Assembly (NCBI GenBank): GCA_905234765.1
Contig: CAJOIF010000013.1
Location: 32,958-96,957 of the forward strand
DNA from: an uncultured Bacteroidales bacterium
GTDB taxonomy: Bacteria; Bacteroidota; Bacteroidia; Bacteroidales; F082
Direction of reading: 5' to 3'
DNA length: 64,000 nt
Position numbers and translations under genes: made by a program. Under the pieces are notes generated by a model that worked only from the letters and a program-made list of their open reading frames with translations, had not been told where the DNA came from and did not search any database. This document shows, piece by piece, positions 28,585-37,588 of this stretch; the stretch's first letter is position 1; every line of letters starts with the position of its first letter.

Positions 28585-30327
28585 TTATGGTTTTCTTGTT
28601 CCGTATACCTTGGTGATTCCAAGGCTTTTCAAGGAAGTGGATGGATTTTGTATATATCTGACATCATCCTTGTCGTCGTTGACTTTGGCGAGGGTGCCTT
28701 TGTCGCTCTCCAGTGTCCACCAGTTGCCGCTACCAGTGTATGGGATGGCACTGTAGCTTTCGCCGTCGTGGTAATGCTGGATGTAGTTTACCAGATCGCT
28801 GACCGTGGCATCGGTGAGCAAGAGGATTTCCAAATCTCGGTTTACATAATCGTCTGCGGCACAAACACTTTCGCGGCTATAGTGAATGCGGATTTGTTTG
28901 TCGTTGGATTGTTGTGTAGTTGGCTTTTTGAATTCTGGAATCTCTTCGAGGAAGAAGAAAGGCTTGTAGATGGCAGGGCTTTGGTCGAACTCGTTGCAGA
29001 GCTCCTGTTTCTTGCCCTCCAAGTGCTTGTGCTCCCAGTCGAAAGCCTCTTCTTTGTTCTTCCATTGTTGCTTTTCCGGCCATTTCTTGAACTCTTGGTA
29101 TTCCTGTTCTGTGAGGAGGTAATACTCAAAATGGTCGGAGTTGCGGTTGGGATAGCCAAAGGCGATGCTGTAGGTTTTGACCACATTATATTCATTGCCC
29201 AATACATTCTCGAAATGACCGAGCAACAAGTAGATACCTTCATATAGTACCTTGTCGCACTTGAAATCTCTGGTTTCGAACTGGATAGAACCGAGACCTT
29301 TCTCCAATACCAGCTCCTTCTGCATCTTGCTTTCCACCTCGTTGATTTGGCAGTCGAAGAAGCCATCGATGGCGGTGGTGAGTAGGCGGCAGAATCGCTC
29401 GGCATTGTGGTGCTTGCCGGTGATGGTGCCAACTAAGTATCTGCTGTTTTCGATGAAGCCTTTGCACTCGTCGGGATAGAAGGCGTTGTGGATATACACT
29501 ACGGCTTCCCCATTATGCAAAATGATGGCCATGGGTTCGTAGGGCTGACAGCTGAAGGTGTACCTTTCGCCTTTGTAAATCAATATCGGCGTGGTGCCTT
29601 CGAAGTATAGGTTTCGTTTCTCATCCTTCCATACCACCTTGCCGTCAAGGGTCTGCCACTCCTTTTCTTTCTCTTCGGCCTCAATCTCAGATTCCGATTT
29701 GCGGTCAAGCAGTTCCTGTGGCGGCAACAAGGGTGAACATCCGTCTTTCGCTGGGTCGCCAGTGGGTGGCACGAGACGGTCGAGTTTGGCAATCAGTTCC
29801 TTGTAGTCGTTGCGCTCTATAACATTCTCTATCAATGCGAGGGCCAGACAAGAGGCCATGATGTTGCGCTTGATGAGGAAATAGCGTTTCTCTACCGTCC
29901 AGTGGCTGAGATCGCCGTGTACGTAGCGACGCTCGAGGATGCAATGGTTCTGCGGGTCCATACCGACACGGCTCATGCCAGGTTTGTCGGGGTCTTCGTA
30001 GAAAAACCACCACGACAGGAAGTTTGCTTCGTGCATCTTCACCTCTTCTTCGCCATATTCTTGGAAGTTGACATTTTCGCCGCTGGCTGGGAATCGGCAG
30101 CCACCTGGTTTTTGGGCAGGGTAGGGAAATTTGGTGGCGTTGAGGACGGGCTGTGGTTGAGGGGTAGGTTTTTGCTGTGGTTTGGGATTGTTTTTGGGTT
30201 TAGGCTCAGATTTGGGTTCTGGTTTGGGGGTAGAAGCCTGTGTCGTTTCGTCAGGCTTTTTGATGAAATGATTGTAGTAATAAACGCCCAAATATACAAG
30301 AATGCCGATGAGGAGTAGGTATAGCAT
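28585..30327 (-). CDS. Membrane-anchored protein with C-terminal SRESVC domain (paralog of 32069 gene)
   Basis: A 580-residue protein of unknown function. The N-terminus is one membrane anchor (LLLIGILVYLGVYYY), then a Lys/Pro-rich linker (PKPEPKSEPKPKNNPKPQQK). A central ~95-residue module (about 225-320; IYKGERYTFSCQPYEP, YIHNAFYPDECKGF, GTITGKHHNAERFCRLL) and the last ~100 residues (HYSRESVCAADDYVNRDLEI, AIPYTGSGNWWTL, AKVNDD, LGITKVYG) are clearly shared with the protein at 32069, so the two are paralogs. It is the last gene of a tightly spaced leftward set that includes a TPM-domain protein and a two-component system. No catalytic motif was recognised. Confidence 0.7.
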   Translation of the reverse strand: MLYLLLIGILVYLGVYYYNHFIKKPDETTQASTPKPEPKSEPKPKNNPKPQQKPTPQPQPVLNATKFPYPAQKPGGCRFPASGENVNFQEYGEEEVKMHEANFLSWWFFYEDPDKPGMSRVGMDPQNHCILERRYVHGDLSHWTVEKRYFLIKRNIMASCLALALIENVIERNDYKELIAKLDRLVPPTGDPAKDGCSPLLPPQELLDRKSESEIEAEEKEKEWQTLDGKVVWKDEKRNLYFEGTTPILIYKGERYTFSCQPYEPMAIILHNGEAVVYIHNAFYPDECKGFIENSRYLVGTITGKHHNAERFCRLLTTAIDGFFDCQINEVESKMQKELVLEKGLGSIQFETRDFKCDKVLYEGIYLLLGHFENVLGNEYNVVKTYSIAFGYPNRNSDHFEYYLLTEQEYQEFKKWPEKQQWKNKEEAFDWEHKHLEGKKQELCNEFDQSPAIYKPFFFLEEIPEFKKPTTQQSNDKQIRIHYSRESVCAADDYVNRDLEILLLTDATVSDLVNYIQHYHDGESYSAIPYTGSGNWWTLESDKGTLAKVNDDKDDVRYIQNPSTSLKSLGITKVYGTRKP

Positions 30328-30371
30328 AATGAATGGTTAGTTTTTTCAATGGCGAAACATACGTTTTATTG

Positions 30372-32072
30372 TCACCATCTTCCGGAATAGCCGCCGCCAC
30401 CGCTGCTGCCGCCGCCAAACGAGCCGCTTGAGCTGGAACTGCTTCTGCTGGAAGAACTTCTGCTGGAATAGCTGCTGTCGCTGCTTGTGTGGTGGACATA
30501 TTTCGGGATGACCTTAGTCTTCACGTTCATTACGTTGCAGCATTGGCATGTGTAGGTGATTTCCTTCAATCCACTTTGCTCATAATCAGCTTCTTTTACG
30601 GTCTTTTCACTCGTTTTCTTGGCCGCGTGTGCGCCGCAAACCGAGCAGGTGACAAACTTCTTGTAGCGCGGGCCTTCCTCACGTTCCACAAAGCGATGCC
30701 CTGACAAGCAATGGTAGGGATGGTATTTGTAAGCCCCGATACTATTTTCAAGAGCCTGTATCTTAGGCAGTTGGATTTGTTCGTCATTTTCCAATGGCTG
30801 GTTGCAGGTTGGACAATAGTAAGGGATGCTTCTGTTGACGCGCTTTTTAAGTTGATGGCTAAAAAACACGCCTAACCATGGCGCCATGATGCGTAGCAGC
30901 AGGGAATGGAAGTCGTTTTGCGCGCTTTTGTAAATGGCCTTAGGAGCCTTGGATTGCTTGGCTTGGGCATCGGCTTTCCTAAGCAATATGAGGTTTTGCA
31001 CCAAACATCCCAAGGAAAGGTAGGCGAACAAGGTGAGCAGAACGATATAGTTGTCTTGCGTGGTGAGTTTTGCATTGGGAAACATAACGGGGACATAGTT
31101 GACGGCCAGAGCGTAAAAGCCCACCAAAGTGCCGCCATACAGCAGAAGTCGGAAGAAGCTTTTGTTTTCCCAAACGTTGGGATGCCAATTGGATTTGAGG
31201 CTGTCGAAATAGGCGATGCCATTCTTTTCACTGATTTCAAAGGCTTCGGCGACAGGTTCTTCCTTCTTTTTGGTTTTGCCAAGTCTTCCCACAACATCGA
31301 GAAGCCATCTGATACCCGAAATGAAGGGTATCGGCAGGAGAAACAGCAGTACGAAAAAAGCCCCTAACGTAGTCATGGCATCCTCCGAGTCGCCGCTGTC
31401 CGTGATGGCTTCGTCAGTTGTTCCGTTGAGGTTCGACATCAGTCCTACAGGCACCTCGCCACCGAAAACAGTGACGATTTCGACTACGCCAGCACAGAGG
31501 CCTCCTTCATAGTCGCCGGCGCGGAAATAGGGTAGGATGGAAGTTCGGAAAATCCGTTCGCATTGGGCATCGGTGAGGGTGGCTTCCGCGCCGTAGCCTG
31601 TCTCGAACTCGAGGGCGTGTTGGTCTTCCACAAAGAGCAGCAAAACGCCGTTGTCGGTGTCGGCATCGCCAATGCCCCAATAGTTGAACAGACTTGTGGC
31701 AAAGCGTTTCGGCTCTGCGTCTCCGATGCTGTACAAGGTCACGACAAATACATCGGCTTGGTCGCGGATGGCGCACAAAGCCGTATTGATGACGCTCTCA
31801 GTGCTGTCGGAGAGGTAGCCGTCGGGATCGGAGACATGGATGGCGTTGCTCTGCAATCGCGTGTTGGGCACGTCTTTCACCGTCCATGTTTGGGCAAAAG
31901 TGGCTTGGGTTAAGAAAAGCAAAAGCAGCAGTATGGATAAACCAGCGCTTTTACCCTTATGGCGGACAAGGTTCCGCCGTCCCCTGTGCTGAAGGGGGTT
32001 CCTTGCGCTTAGGGGATTGCGGGTCAAGCCCGCAATGAGGGTTTGAGGCTGGATGTGTCTTTTAATAATCAT
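30372..32072 (-). CDS. TPM-domain (YgcG-type) membrane protein with zinc-ribbon and Ser/Gly tail
   Basis: A 566-residue protein. After a hydrophobic signal (LSILLLLLFLTQATFAQ) comes a TPM domain (about residues 75-200; SDPDGYLSDS, VFVVTLYSIGD, NGVLLLFVEDQHALEFETGYG), a fold known as phosphatase or assembly factor in other bacteria. Further on there are several membrane segments and Cys pairs of zinc-ribbon type (YYCPTCNQPLE, CSVCGAH, YTCQCCNVMN). The tail is Ser/Gly-rich and ends SSGGGGYSGRW, as in YgcG-like proteins. The first ~40 residues after the ATGA-coupled start are translated from an interspersed repeat (about 31970-32040), so the N-terminus is unusual. It lies between two paralogous anchored proteins. 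Confidence 0.8.
   Translation of the reverse strand: MIIKRHIQPQTLIAGLTRNPLSARNPLQHRGRRNLVRHKGKSAGLSILLLLLFLTQATFAQTWTVKDVPNTRLQSNAIHVSDPDGYLSDSTESVINTALCAIRDQADVFVVTLYSIGDAEPKRFATSLFNYWGIGDADTDNGVLLLFVEDQHALEFETGYGAEATLTDAQCERIFRTSILPYFRAGDYEGGLCAGVVEIVTVFGGEVPVGLMSNLNGTTDEAITDSGDSEDAMTTLGAFFVLLFLLPIPFISGIRWLLDVVGRLGKTKKKEEPVAEAFEISEKNGIAYFDSLKSNWHPNVWENKSFFRLLLYGGTLVGFYALAVNYVPVMFPNAKLTTQDNYIVLLTLFAYLSLGCLVQNLILLRKADAQAKQSKAPKAIYKSAQNDFHSLLLRIMAPWLGVFFSHQLKKRVNRSIPYYCPTCNQPLENDEQIQLPKIQALENSIGAYKYHPYHCLSGHRFVEREEGPRYKKFVTCSVCGAHAAKKTSEKTVKEADYEQSGLKEITYTCQCCNVMNVKTKVIPKYVHHTSSDSSYSSRSSSSRSSSSSSGSFGGGSSGGGGYSGRW
31970..32045. repeat. Interspersed repeat inside the 5' end of the TPM gene
   Basis: Contains GATTGCGGGTCAAGCCCGCA (palindromic GCGGG-GTCAAG-CCCGC, about 32016-32035) and CCGCCGTCCCCTGTGCTGAA. 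A close relative of the first palindrome occurs inside the DUF3987 gene at 58869-58895. It encodes the odd stretch LIAGLTRNPLSARNPLQHRG before the signal peptide. Confidence 0.6.
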
Positions 32073-33808
32073 ACTCGTTTACCATAAATTTTACTAATAC
32101 CCAGCTCGCGAAGGGTCGTGTGCGGGTCGTTGTTGCAATACGACAATATTTGGCTGCTGTCATTGACTTTGGCAAGCTCGGTTTCGCCCGCCATGATGAG
32201 CCAATAGGCGCCACCGCCGGTGTAAGGGATAGCAGCGTAACCGCTGTCTTCGTGGTACTTGATGATGTAGTTAATCAAGTCCTCCAAAGTGGCATTATCT
32301 GACAATTTGATTTTCAACGATTTGTTCACGTAGTCGTCGCCCATGCATACGCTTTCGCGGCTATAAGTGAGGTGGATGGTGCCGGAATGGTCGGAGTCTT
32401 CGGAAGAAACTGCTTTTCTTGCGGACTCCTCCTTCATCTTCTTGCGGCGTGCTTGATAATCCTCTAACTCGAAAGCTTTGCGCTCAAGTTCGTCAATATA
32501 ATACTCCATTTCACTGTCCTGCCCCCGGTCGTGAGCGACGGCGGTGCATAGGAGCTGGCAGAAATGCTTTATGTCAAGTTCGCGACCGGTGATGGTTTTT
32601 ATCGTGCCTTCCGGATGCTTCTGGAAATAGCGGCATGTGGCATCCACATTCTCTCCCTGGCGGATAATGACATAAATATTGCTTCCTGTTATAGTGGCAA
32701 AAGGCTCTCTTCCGTCATAGCCGAAGGAGTATGATTTGTCCCTGTACCTCAGCCTTGCCGAATTATCTTCCAACCACAGTCTCGCTTTGTCATCTTCATA
32801 GACGGTTTCGCAAGTTTTGGACTCAAGCGGCTCGCCTGTGACTATTTTCTTCAACTGTTCCATCTGAAAGTCGTTTTTACCTGAGCGGATGGCATACGCT
32901 ATCATCTCGCAGAACAGTTTGGTATTGCAGGGAAAACCGAATGGAGTGAAGGTCTCGCCGCTGCGCCAGTCGTCGGTGTATGCAGCAATCACGGAACCTT
33001 TTGTTCCGTTGATGCGTATCTTGGGTTTGTGTCTGTCTTTCTCGAATATTCCGAGTTGCCCGACTCTTTTCATGTTGGCGTCTTCAAGCCGGTATTCCTT
33101 GCCGTCAACGATGATATACATAACATCATATTCGAAATGCGTTTTCGGCTCGTCGTCCTCTTCTTCAGTGTCATACTCGTCATCTATCTCATAGCCGTAA
33201 ATGCCGAACTCTATGTCGTCTGTCTTATAGAATATCACACGCTGTACGAACCGCTCGAGCGAGAACAACTTGCTCTCAAGGTCATTGATTTGCCAGTCGT
33301 AGCCGTAGTCAATAGCCGTGGTGAGCAACATACAGAAGTGCTTGGCGTTATGCTTATGACCTGTAATAGTGCCGCATAGGTACTTCGGATTTTTCGCAAA
33401 TTCCTTGCATTCATCATCCACAAGGAAGGAGTTGTGGATGTAAGCCACCTCGCCGTCCTTGTCTAAGATGATGGTCATAGGCTCGTAGCCGTGGCCGCTG
33501 AAGTGGTATTCTGTTCCTTTGTAGATGAGTTTCGGAGTGTTACCGGCGAAGAACAGTTTCCTTACACCGTCGTCCCAAATCACTTGGTTGAACATCTGTT
33601 GGCGCTTCTGAGTTTCTTGATTTACAGACTTTTTCGTGTGTTTCGGATGGTTTGGGTTTTGTTGGATTTGGGGCGTAACAGTTTTTTCCGGCGATTCCGT
33701 GTTTGTGGAATTCACGGTTTGTGCTGGATTCTCCGACGGTTTCTTGCGGTCTTTGTAGAAATAATAAACAACCGCCCCGATGATAAGAAGTGATAATAGT
33801 ACAGGCAT
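32069..33808 (-). CDS. Membrane-anchored protein with three central modules and SRESVC domain
   Basis: A 579-residue paralog of the 28585 protein. It has an N-terminal anchor (MPVLLSLLIIGAVVYYFY) and a Lys/Pro/Asn-rich linker. Three divergent copies of the ~95-residue central module follow, with landmarks IYKGTEYHFSGHGYEP / GTITGHKHNAKHFCMLL, then GFPCNTKLFCEMIAYAI, then RYRDKSYSFGYDGREP / TITGRELDIKHFCQLL. The C-terminal domain contains YSRESVCMGDDYVNKSL, AIPYTGGGAYW and LGISKIYGKR. The ATG at 33808 is chosen because it begins the membrane helix and lies 11 bp after the upstream gene. It overlaps the TPM gene by ATGA. Function unknown; the gene order suggests it works with the TPM protein. 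Confidence 0.7.
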   Translation of the reverse strand: MPVLLSLLIIGAVVYYFYKDRKKPSENPAQTVNSTNTESPEKTVTPQIQQNPNHPKHTKKSVNQETQKRQQMFNQVIWDDGVRKLFFAGNTPKLIYKGTEYHFSGHGYEPMTIILDKDGEVAYIHNSFLVDDECKEFAKNPKYLCGTITGHKHNAKHFCMLLTTAIDYGYDWQINDLESKLFSLERFVQRVIFYKTDDIEFGIYGYEIDDEYDTEEEDDEPKTHFEYDVMYIIVDGKEYRLEDANMKRVGQLGIFEKDRHKPKIRINGTKGSVIAAYTDDWRSGETFTPFGFPCNTKLFCEMIAYAIRSGKNDFQMEQLKKIVTGEPLESKTCETVYEDDKARLWLEDNSARLRYRDKSYSFGYDGREPFATITGSNIYVIIRQGENVDATCRYFQKHPEGTIKTITGRELDIKHFCQLLCTAVAHDRGQDSEMEYYIDELERKAFELEDYQARRKKMKEESARKAVSSEDSDHSGTIHLTYSRESVCMGDDYVNKSLKIKLSDNATLEDLINYIIKYHEDSGYAAIPYTGGGAYWLIMAGETELAKVNDSSQILSYCNNDPHTTLRELGISKIYGKRV

Positions 33809-33819
33809 AACGATTGAGT

Positions 33820-34539
33820 TTACGGACAAGTGGTCATTGTGCTGCCGCACACCCATTCCTCGTCAATCCAGCCATGCAAATCGATGAACGGCTCTTTTTC
33901 ATTCTCTTCTCCGGGCTTGGCCCAGCACCAGTCGTTGGGGTTGGAGCGCACCAACAGGCGGCGTGTCTTAAGATTGGCAGCAACCACGTCCAAGTTGATT
34001 TCTTTATTGGTGGTGCAAAGCACCTCGTTGCTGTCGGGTGCGGCGTAGAATTTGATGGTCTCTCCTCCGTAGTTGCGGGTGCTGAACGAAAGGTCGGGTC
34101 TGTGAATGACAGGATAGGGCTGGCCTTCAAACGGGTCGTTGTAAACGACTGGCACTTCGTTGCCGTCTTCGTCGATGCGGGTGATGCACCCAGAATCGTC
34201 CTCTTCCATGCACCAGTGCCAGGTGATGAGCCAGTCGCCATCAGACATAGGCCAAGCTGACACATCCATACTGTAGCCACCATAGCCCAAAACCAAGCCG
34301 AAACAATCGTCTTCTTTATAGTTGGTGGGTAGGGCCTTGAGATAGCGTACCGTCGTGGAGTCAGATGCTTCTTCTGCGATAGGTTCAGCCGCAAGGGTGT
34401 CGGATGCGACTTCTTCCACATCAAAAAAACCATCAACGATGACTTGTTCTTCCGTTACGGGATTTTTGGCAGTTGTATTGTTGTTTCCGCAGCTGCACAA
34501 TAGTGCGGCAAGGGCACTGAATAATAGAGTTTTTTTCAT
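33820..34539 (-). CDS. Lipoprotein of unknown function
   Basis: A 239-residue lipoprotein (KKTLLFSALAALLCSC, lipobox Cys at about 18) with an acidic linker rich in Glu, Asp and Thr and a soluble Trp/Asp-rich domain (GLVLGYGGYSMDVSAWPMSD, LITWHWCMEEDDSG). The C-terminus WIDEEWVCGSTMTTCP has two Cys that may form a disulfide. No family was recognised. It sits 12 bp from its neighbours in the leftward set. Confidence 0.65.
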   Translation of the reverse strand: MKKTLLFSALAALLCSCGNNNTTAKNPVTEEQVIVDGFFDVEEVASDTLAAEPIAEEASDSTTVRYLKALPTNYKEDDCFGLVLGYGGYSMDVSAWPMSDGDWLITWHWCMEEDDSGCITRIDEDGNEVPVVYNDPFEGQPYPVIHRPDLSFSTRNYGGETIKFYAAPDSNEVLCTTNKEINLDVVAANLKTRRLLVRSNPNDWCWAKPGEENEKEPFIDLHGWIDEEWVCGSTMTTCP

Positions 34540-34551
34540 GATATACTGGTT

Positions 34552-35109
34552 TTATTTGTAATACTTTATTTCTCGCGAAATGATATTTAAGACATCCACG
34601 TCGAACTCGTTGAGCCTTATTTCGGCTTTGCCCACCCAGTTGCCATGGGAGTCATAATAGATGTGGACATCCCTATGGATGTCAGGGAATTGTTTCGAGG
34701 TGTATTCAATGATGTCTCCGTGGCTGTTGCGTTTCACCGTGTATATCTTTGTGTTTTCATATGTCTCACCGTAAGGTCCCGGGAAATTCTCGAGGTCTTC
34801 TTCGTCGCCTTGGATATTTCCTTTCTCGTCATACCAATAGTAGCGCGCTTCCATCGTCTCCCAAAAGTCCATGGTTTCCTCCAAGCCCATTCCTGGGTTG
34901 GCGCGCATCTGGAACTGGGTGAGACGGCCCAAAGTGTCGAACTGATACACTTCGATGTAAGGTCCGTCGAAATGGGTCTCCTTGATTTCGGCTACAGGTC
35001 CGTTGAGCCCGTATAATTCGAGATGGTTGTTGCTTCTCGGCACTTGGGCGATGCAGCTTGTCATTGAGGCCAAAGCAAAGGCCAGTAGTAGAAGTTTTAG
35101 ATGTTTCAT
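34552..35109 (-). CDS. Lipoprotein with YD/RHS-like repeat character
   Basis: A 185-residue lipoprotein (LLLLAFALASMTSC). The mature part has short beta-turn units resembling single YD/RHS-type repeats, such as VYQFDTLGRLTQFQM, RYYWYDEKGNIQGDEE and VHIYYDSHGNWVGKAEI. This type is common in Bacteroidota exported proteins of unknown function. It is next to the response-regulator gene (21-bp gap) in the same direction. Confidence 0.65.
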   Translation of the reverse strand: MKHLKLLLLAFALASMTSCIAQVPRSNNHLELYGLNGPVAEIKETHFDGPYIEVYQFDTLGRLTQFQMRANPGMGLEETMDFWETMEARYYWYDEKGNIQGDEEDLENFPGPYGETYENTKIYTVKRNSHGDIIEYTSKQFPDIHRDVHIYYDSHGNWVGKAEIRLNEFDVDVLNIISREIKYYK

Positions 35110-35130
35110 TTTACTGCATTTTGTTGGTCG

Positions 35131-35757
35131 TTAAATGATGCCGTGTTCGATGGCGAAACGCACCATCTCGACCGATGAGGATAGTCCTAACTTATTGAAA
35201 ATATTGGTCTTGTGCGAGTTGACGGCACGGAGGCTGATGTGGAACTTGTCCGCAATCTCTTTGCCCAATAGGCCGCTGCAACAGGCTTCGATGATTTCCA
35301 GCTCGCGCTTGGTGAGTAGGGTAGAGGACTTCTTGTCCAATTTGGCGTCTGCGATGTCGCGCACGAGGATGGCGAGGTCGCGGCCATAGTAAGGTACCCC
35401 TTCTTCCACAGAGCTTACGGCGGCATTGACTTCCTCCAAGGGGCCGTTTTTACTGATGAAGCCGTCAATGCCAATCTGAATGAGCTGAATGATGGTGTAT
35501 TCCTTGGCTTCCATTGAGACGACGATGATTTTGATGTCGGGATATTCGGCGCGGAGCTGTTGTGCCACTTCGATGCCATTCGTGACAGGCAAGAGGATGT
35601 CCAACAACACCAGATCGCACGGCGTGCCGTCACGGAGCTGCTTAAAGAGCGTGTCGGCATTGGCCGCTTCGATGGTGACGGTGTGCGGCGTGGAGGCGAG
35701 GGTGCTTCGCAGGCCTACGCGGATGAGTTCGTGGTCGTCGAGAATCGCGATGTTCAT
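35131..35757 (-). CDS. NarL/FixJ-type (LuxR-family) response regulator
   Basis: A 208-residue DNA-binding response regulator. The receiver domain shows acidic residues at positions 7-8 (ILDDHE) and the phospho-acceptor Asp53 in LVLLDILLP. The C-terminal LuxR helix-turn-helix is LTKRELEIIEACCSGLLGKE followed by KFHISLRAVNSHKTNIFNKL. Its start overlaps the kinase stop by one base (TGATG), so the two are a coupled two-component system. Genes on both sides face the same way and are probable cotranscribed partners or targets. Confidence 0.93.
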   Translation of the reverse strand: MNIAILDDHELIRVGLRSTLASTPHTVTIEAANADTLFKQLRDGTPCDLVLLDILLPVTNGIEVAQQLRAEYPDIKIIVVSMEAKEYTIIQLIQIGIDGFISKNGPLEEVNAAVSSVEEGVPYYGRDLAILVRDIADAKLDKKSSTLLTKRELEIIEACCSGLLGKEIADKFHISLRAVNSHKTNIFNKLGLSSSVEMVRFAIEHGII

Positions 35758-37583
35758 CAGTTGTCAGTTTCAGAGTTGGGTAGGGTGACGGTGATGGTGG
35801 TGCCTTCACCGAGTTGGCTTTCTATATTAATGTGTCCGTTGTTCAGTTTCACCAATTCGAAGCAGAGCGGCAGGCCGATGCCGGTGCCGTTCTCGCCTGC
35901 GGTGCCCATTTCTGAGAGGATGGGCTTGTTTTGCTTGTTGGCGACGGCCATCAATTCTTTGACACGCTCCTCGCTGATGCCGACGCCGTGGTCGCGGACG
36001 AAGAAGCTGTTGGCGCGGGAGCCTACCTCGATGGTGCCGTTTTCGTAGGAGAACTTGATGGCGTTGTTGATGAGGTTACGCAATACAGTACGGATGCTCT
36101 CGCGGTCGGCACTGACGAGGGTCCGCTCCACCTGCATCGCAATGGTGATGTTCTTCAGGTTGCTGACGACGCGTTGGGTGGCCACAGTATCGCTGACCAA
36201 GCCGCCCAAGTCCAAACGGGTGGGTTGTATTTTGCGCTTGCCCCATTGGATCATAGCCAATTCCTGCAAGTTGCCCAACAACTCGATTTGTGTGCCGTTG
36301 CTGGAAAGAAGCTTGCCGATAGAGTTGTGTATTTCTTGTTGTGTTTCAGGAGTTTGTGTTGTATTGGCTGAGGCTTTGTAGAGCATCTGAAGCACTTGTT
36401 GTTGGGCCATCATGGGGTCGCGCAAGTCGTGGCTGAGGATGGCATAATAGCGGTCTTTGGCTAGAGCGGTTTCTTCCATTTCGCGTTTGCGACGTTTCAG
36501 TAGGCTGACGTAAAGGATGAGAAGCACGAATGCCAATACAATCGCCACAATCAAGGCGATGAGCCAGCGGTTGCGCAGTTTCTGGGCTTGGATGGTCTGC
36601 TCTTGGAGTTGCAGCTGCTGCTCCTTTTGTTGCATGTCGTAGCGCACCTGCCACATCGTAAGTTGCCGCTCGGCGGTTTCGGTGTTAATGGCTTCGCTCA
36701 GGGCGGCGGCGCGTTCGAGCAGGGTGACGGCTTCGGCGTATTGCCCGGCATCCTTGCACTGTTGGGCGAGGCCGCGACAGGCTTCCAACTCCTGCTTTTT
36801 CATGCCAAGTGCATTGGCGAGGTCGATGGCCTCGCGGTATTGGTCGAGTAGCAGCAAGGTGATGACTTCGGTGGCGCGGTTACCAGTCTCGCGGGCGATT
36901 TGCAGGGCTTTCTCGTTGCAGTCGCGGGCTTGCTCGTCGTTGTCAAGTTGCTTGTAGATGTTACCGAGTTGCGAGAGTCGCATCCCCACTTGGGCTTGTC
37001 TTCCCAATTCTGTATCAATGAGATAGGCATCTTTGGTGAGTTGCAGGGCTTGGGTTAACAAGGGCTTGCTCTCCGTTTCGGGCAGCCCCAACGATTTCGC
37101 CACGAGCACTTCGCCCAACATTGCCTTGCGGATGGCTAGCGACTTTCCGGTGTAATCGGGGTCGTTCTCCATCAGTTCTTCCTCGATGCGGATGGCGCGG
37201 TTGAGGTAGTCGATGGCTACATCGTGCTTTCCGGCGGAAGAATAGATGCCTGCGAGGTTGCCCAACGAGGCGGAGAGGTCGCTCTTTTCGCCTTGGGCCT
37301 CGTCATAGCTCAGGCACAACTCGCCATAATGCAAAGCCCTTTCGTAGTCGCCGAGACGATGGTAGCAGTAGAGCAGGCAGGAGTAGAACTCGCACTGCAA
37401 GGCCATTGAGTCGGTGGGGACGAGAGCCAAGCCTTCCTCGTTGATGCGGATGGCTTCGGGAATGCGCCCCGCCATCGCCTCGTTGTAGGCACTGTCGACG
37501 AGTTGCAGTAGCACGTCGCTCGTTTGTGCTACGGCTGTCGCAACGGTCAACGTCAGTCCTATGGTCAGGAGGAGTCTTCTCAT
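35757..37583 (-). CDS. TPR-containing sensor histidine kinase
   Basis: A 608-residue sensor kinase. A signal peptide (about 1-19) precedes an extracytoplasmic region with five or six tetratricopeptide units (SLGNLAGIYSSAGKHDVAID, RLSQLGNIYKQLDNDEQARD). One membrane helix (LIALIVAIVLAFVLLILYV, about 335-355) leads to the cytoplasmic kinase: H-box LSHDLRDPM, N-box LRNLINNAIKFSYENG, G1 VRDHGVGISEE and G2 GENGTGIGLPLCFELV. TPR-sensing kinases paired with LuxR-type regulators are common in Bacteroidota. The ligand is unknown. It pairs with the downstream regulator by a 1-nt stop/start overlap. Confidence 0.92.
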   Translation of the reverse strand: MRRLLLTIGLTLTVATAVAQTSDVLLQLVDSAYNEAMAGRIPEAIRINEEGLALVPTDSMALQCEFYSCLLYCYHRLGDYERALHYGELCLSYDEAQGEKSDLSASLGNLAGIYSSAGKHDVAIDYLNRAIRIEEELMENDPDYTGKSLAIRKAMLGEVLVAKSLGLPETESKPLLTQALQLTKDAYLIDTELGRQAQVGMRLSQLGNIYKQLDNDEQARDCNEKALQIARETGNRATEVITLLLLDQYREAIDLANALGMKKQELEACRGLAQQCKDAGQYAEAVTLLERAAALSEAINTETAERQLTMWQVRYDMQQKEQQLQLQEQTIQAQKLRNRWLIALIVAIVLAFVLLILYVSLLKRRKREMEETALAKDRYYAILSHDLRDPMMAQQQVLQMLYKASANTTQTPETQQEIHNSIGKLLSSNGTQIELLGNLQELAMIQWGKRKIQPTRLDLGGLVSDTVATQRVVSNLKNITIAMQVERTLVSADRESIRTVLRNLINNAIKFSYENGTIEVGSRANSFFVRDHGVGISEERVKELMAVANKQNKPILSEMGTAGENGTGIGLPLCFELVKLNNGHINIESQLGEGTTITVTLPNSETDN

Positions 37584-37588
37584 TATAA

